Shown here in pieces: positions 60,717 to 64,000 of a DNA stretch of 64,000 nt. The notes beneath the pieces are model-generated. The model was not told the origin of the DNA. It saw nothing but the letters and a program-made list of their open reading frames with translations, and ran no database searches. The position numbers were made by a program, and so were the translations under genes. Position 1 is the stretch's first letter, and every line of letters starts with the position of its first letter. This DNA is from Cephalotus follicularis (Eukaryota; Streptophyta; Magnoliopsida; Oxalidales; Cephalotaceae), in NCBI GenBank assembly GCA_001972305.1, contig BDDD01000991.1, forward strand, positions 1 through 64,000, written 5' to 3'.

Positions 60717-63178
60717 TTTTTAGGTTAGGTGTGTCCCTGTATGCCACGATATGGATCATTTGTATATAAACACTCTTAATTTAATACAATTCTGAATTCC
60801 TTTTATATTATATGTGCATTTATATATATTGGCAAGGTTATGTGGCTCATCCCAACAGACCAAAAGGAACAGACTAATTATACGTAATTTACTGTATGCC
60901 ACAATAGCGTCCTGTCACATCCAAAGAGTTGGATCTCTTGTCGGGAGGGGTTACGAGAATGAGATCCTTATTCCCTGTGACAAATGTTCCAAGTCATAGG
61001 TTCACTTTCTTAAGGGCCATTGATGAATCGTGAGGACTTGTCATGTTAAGCTTGCTCCCGGGTTTTCAGTGGAGGTTGGTTATCTCGTAGCCAATTGGGG
61101 TAATCCCTAAAGATAAATGTGAGGTGTATGCTAGAGAGCAGGGCACTGAACAGACCCACCAATAGGAAACCTATTTGGATAGTCAATACTCAATGTCAAT
61201 AGGATTCCAATGGTCTCGGTAGTGTATAGTCTATGGTGACTAGTAGGTCTATAGCCTGCGTTATCTCCTTTGACCTGAGCGACTGGCATGCATTGTGTGG
61301 TAACTACTTGACTTTGATTTCTGCCTTCCCCAGCACTAGCCAGGTAATGGCAAAAGGGTTCTCTTTGGGTCTTGTGGGAACTGCATTGAGATGTATGGAA
61401 GAGTGCGCGATAAGGGATCGTCACACCCGGGCTGAGGGTGAACGGCTCTATTTGTCTATGTACGTTGCAGACTTAAAAGTCCTGATCAGGCATAGGTGGA
61501 CTGGGAACGAGAGGTTCCCGTGGGAGGTCTATCGAGAGTCTCAGTACGATCATAGATTCATAGCTATCATAACAATACTATGGGTGACATTCGTCCAAAC
61601 CCTAGATTGTGATCGGAGCCATGTATGACGAGGGAAACATGACACATATACCAATGACTGGATAAAGCGAATGGCTATTCGGACCATGATTGATAGACAT
61701 GGTAATACATGGATCCGGGGGGTGACTGGCGCTCACACCGGGGTTGCTCTGATAGTCGGTGTACCATTGGAGTGGTCGTACCAGATGATGGGGTGCACTG
61801 GGAATTTATCATCATACCGGAGAACGACATGCTTTCGGGTCCTGTCTGACTTTGAACAGGTTGATATGTGGCGGGACACATATCATTTAGTGAAAAGACA
61901 ACATCAGGGAAGATGTTGCTTTGCTAGTGAGTATTTCATTTGATGGATTTAGGTCCATTCAATGCCACGCTGAAATATTCCATGCGAAGGCCTATTTGGA
62001 AATATAAGAGATTGTCATATTCTTTGTCTTGGGCATCGACGCCAATGTCTAGTTGAGTTACTAGGTGTTGACACGAAGGGATTGCGTTAACACTGAAAAA
62101 ACCAGTAGCTTTACACGTCGACACCAAGAGGGCATAACGTCGACGTCTAAACTAGAATGGCTGCTGGTCGTTGACGCTATGTGTGCATGGCATTGACACT
62201 GAAAAAACCAGTAGCTTTACACATTGATGCCATTGGGTTTTGGCGTTGACGCGAAGACAAATGACACTTTGCACCTGTCTCATATTATACACGGTGTTCA
62301 TGCCTTTTCGTAATGTGAGACCTGTACACGTCGATGCCTTGCGTACACGTTGACGCCAAGAGGAGAGAGAAAGTCAGCACTATAAATAGTTTGAGAGAAA
62401 CTTGCTGAACACACTTGGACTCTTTCCTTCTCTCTCTTCCCTCCCGTGCGATCTCTTCTACCTACTATCGTACGCGTCAAAGCCTATCGCCTAAGAGTCG
62501 AAGCATATGTCACCTGGTGCGTTAAAGCAGCTATTTTCAAGCCTCCTTTCACCACTCAAACGTCATAATAGGTGGAGATAACTTGCACACTACTTCTTAT
62601 ATTTACCTAGAGTGATTTAGACTAGGTTAAACACCTTGCCTTCTCCCATCCGTGGCTCGTGGAGAACTTGGAGCTTTTGGGGATAAATAGTAGAGGGAGT
62701 TATCTTGAAGGAAGGAGTCTTCACCTCCGGTAAGAATCCGTTTCTTCCCTCTCTTGTGGCGCCATGGCAGTGGGTCTTGAAGTGGGTGTGTGAACCCTTG
62801 CTAAAACCTCCATGGTTCTCTTGCTTTGTTTTGTTTATCATCTCTTATGGTTAGGGATGATGTGGGTGAGGGTTGATTAGGTTATGGCTAGGGTTTTGTG
62901 TGTTATTCCTTCTGAGCCATTGTTAGAGTCCTCACTAGGGTTTATGGCAACTCTAGCTTTATCAACCCGTTGTGCCCAATGCTTGGGTTTATGTTTTCGG
63001 TTTAATTGGATGTTGATTAGATGTTCCTTGGCATTTATTGGGACGGTTCGGACTTTGATTAGGGTATCCCATTGCTTGGGGATTAATCAATTGAGAGAAA
63101 TTTAAAATTAATCAGCCCTAAATCCCAAAGTTCGAGTCATTAAGTCTTCCGCTGCGCTCGGGTCGAGCCTTCCCAACA
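60717..63178 (+). repeat. 3' LTR of the 18-kb copia
   Basis: Follows the polypurine tract. Collinear with 45146-46420 plus 54300-55493, and shows the uninterrupted state at the inner element's insertion point (about 61985-61995). Contains a GTCGACGC-type motif cluster at 62030-62500. Confidence 0.9.
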
Positions 63179-63183
63179 AGATA

Positions 63184-63387
63184 TTCATATTTTAGACCAT
63201 CATCAATATGATGCCTTAAGAAAATCAGTACAGTGACACGTTCCTCATTTGATGCTGCATTATCTTCATCAATTGTGTGCCTTAATTTCTTAGCACTCAA
63301 ATGCAGTTTCACATCAAGTACCCAAGATAGATAATTCTTTCCAGAAATATCAAGGGCAATGACTTTTTGATTTTCAATATTTGCCAT
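63184..63387 (-). pseudogene. old copia: N-terminal gag segment
   Basis: Starts MANIENQKVIALDISGKNYL at 63387, a typical copia gag opening with NYLSWV. It ends at DGLKYEYL on the AGATA duplication of the 18-kb element; the reading resumes sensibly at 45145 with LTVENPLEL. Confidence 0.8.
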
Positions 63388-63456
63388 TTTTACACTGAAT
63401 CAAAAGATAAAATAAATGTCATTTAAGCACAGTAAATAAATAAAGTTTACTGAAAT
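63388..63456 (-). other. 5' leader remnant of the old minus-strand copia
   Basis: AT-rich, directly upstream of the gag ATG on the minus strand. No LTR end or primer-binding site can be seen here or beyond the SINE. Confidence 0.4.
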
Positions 63457-63616
63457 AAAAAAAATTGGGACCTCATTGGTGCAATCACAGGTCACGCTCA
63501 CTTTCTCCTGATTTAATCAGGGCATGAGACCACTTGAGCATAATGGGGCTTGCCGAGACTCGAACGTCAGATCTTAAGTATGAACGAGCGGCTTCCTACC
63601 ACTAAGTCACCACCTC
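63457..63616 (-). mobile_element. tRNA-derived SINE
   Basis: Read on the minus strand it starts GAGGTGGTGACTTAGTGGTA, with an A-box-like TGACTTAGTGG, and about 30 bp later the B-box GTTCGAGTC. A tRNA-unrelated body (CTCAAGTGGTCTCATGCC) and a T-rich tail follow. At about 160 bp the length suits a plant SINE. The cloverleaf beyond the two boxes is not maintained, so it is not a tRNA gene. Flanking duplications were not found. Confidence 0.7.
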
Positions 63617-63689
63617 AAGTGATGATAATGGTTTGCAATAATAAATATATATAGATATATGATAATATCCTTACTTAGATTATTAATTA

Positions 63690-64000
63690 AAAGCATCTGA
63701 CATCTTCTTGAAATTGCTCGTGCGCCATGTTTTCAAAGTGATTTACCACTTCATTTTTGGGAGGAGTCTGTTCTCATGGTTGCTTATCTTATAAATAAGC
63801 TCCCTCCACCCATACTTTCTCGTTAATCATCACTTGAAATGCTATTACATCAAAAGTCATCCTATTCACATTTAAGGATTTCAATTGTCTTGTTTTTGCT
63901 CACAAATTTGATACTCGTTCTAAACTCGATATCTTCCTTGGTTATCCTTTTAGGTAGAAGGGATATTAGTTATACGATCTAGAATCAAAGAAAATATACA
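63690..64000 (+). pseudogene. fragment of a plus-strand copia integrase, leaves the window
   Basis: Plus-strand remnants FQSDLPLHFWEESVLMVAYL and a later HKFDTRSKLDIFLGYPF-type stretch match the C-terminal half of copia integrase. Opposite in orientation to the old copia at 30535-63387, so it belongs to another element. Broken. Confidence 0.75.

Larger units (their letters stand above)
45146..63178 (+). mobile_element. plus-strand Ty1/copia retrotransposon, 18.0 kb including a nested copia
   Basis: Flanked by the perfect 5-bp duplication AGATA (45141-45145 and 63179-63183). Termini are TGTTAGG and CCCAACA. The 5' LTR occupies 45146-46420 and 54300-55493 (about 2.47 kb, split by the inner element) and the 3' LTR about 60717-63178. 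A primer-binding site (TGGTATCAAAGC, from 55496) follows the 5' LTR, and the polypurine tract CCAAGTGGGAGA (60705-60716) precedes the 3' LTR. The long leader (55510-56834) is followed by gag and then pol (protease region, integrase, RT, RNase H). Coding is broken in several places. Inserted in gag of the old minus-strand copia. Confidence 0.93.
30535..63387 (-). mobile_element. old minus-strand Ty1/copia retrotransposon, split by two large insertions
   Basis: Pieces of one copia element in consistent order on the minus strand: gag start at 63387-63179, rest of gag, protease, integrase and start of RT at 45145-42031, RT end and RNase H at 32281 to about 30945, and an LTR at 30535-30791. The gag segment stops at the AGATA duplication of the 18-kb copia element, and the RT segment stops at the AGA duplication of the CACTA element; on both sides the protein context continues correctly. 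The 5' LTR and primer-binding site are not visible to the right of 63387. Coding regions are broken in several places. This is the oldest layer of the nest. Confidence 0.88.

Noticed and set aside
63457-63616. Possible tRNA gene
   Set aside because: The A- and B-box-like sites are present, but the sequence does not continue as a cloverleaf with acceptor stem, and the unit is about 160 bp with a T-rich tail, fitting a SINE.

Overview
The window is nuclear DNA from a flowering plant, most likely a eudicot. Two signs support this: host exons of plant-specific families (a MUT9-like / HD16-type casein kinase 1-like kinase, and a DnaJ-type cysteine-rich protein resembling PSA2), and a dense set of plant Ty3/gypsy, Ty1/copia, CACTA, hAT and SINE elements. 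The species cannot be named from the sequence. About 85-90 percent of the window is transposable-element DNA. The only complete host gene I can support is the kinase.

Layout. 1-2888: an unidentified reading frame running off the left edge, AT-rich DNA, and a retrotransposon remnant with two LTRs in tandem. 2939-3069: the intact terminal exon of a PSA2-like gene. 3921-15371: a decayed hAT (ZMYM1-like) transposase gene, split by a 9.76-kb chromovirus-type gypsy element (4698-14460) with a perfect TTATC target duplication. 15972-21054: a gypsy-like solo LTR, most of it tandemly duplicated as a 2.14-kb unit with its flank. 22054-29865: the kinase gene on the minus strand, 16 coding exons totalling 2184 nt (727 codons plus stop), with one GC-AG intron and retroelement-like DNA in intron 3. 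30535-63387: one old minus-strand copia element blown apart by insertions. A 9.75-kb CACTA transposon (32282-42030, TSD AGA) sits in its reverse-transcriptase region and itself carries a coding-poor LTR element (34999-38748) and a 1963-bp solo LTR (39620-41582, TSD CTACT). An 18-kb plus-strand copia element (45146-63178, TSD AGATA) sits in its gag region and carries another 7.9-kb minus-strand copia element (46421-54294) inside its 5' LTR. 63457-64000: a tRNA-derived SINE and a plus-strand copia integrase fragment leaving the window.

The insertions give a relative chronology. The minus-strand copia is older than both the CACTA element and the 18-kb copia; the CACTA element is older than its two passengers; the 18-kb copia is older than the copia inside its LTR. 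The retroelements are fossils with broken coding regions.

I found no operon-like, CRISPR-like or defence-like novel system. The most unusual signals are a stem-loop kept in the long LTRs of three copia-like elements with paired stem changes, arrays of GTCGACGC-type motifs in the LTRs of two of those elements, the exact 2.14-kb tandem duplication, and the GC-AG intron in the kinase gene. Percent identities were judged by eye, not computed.
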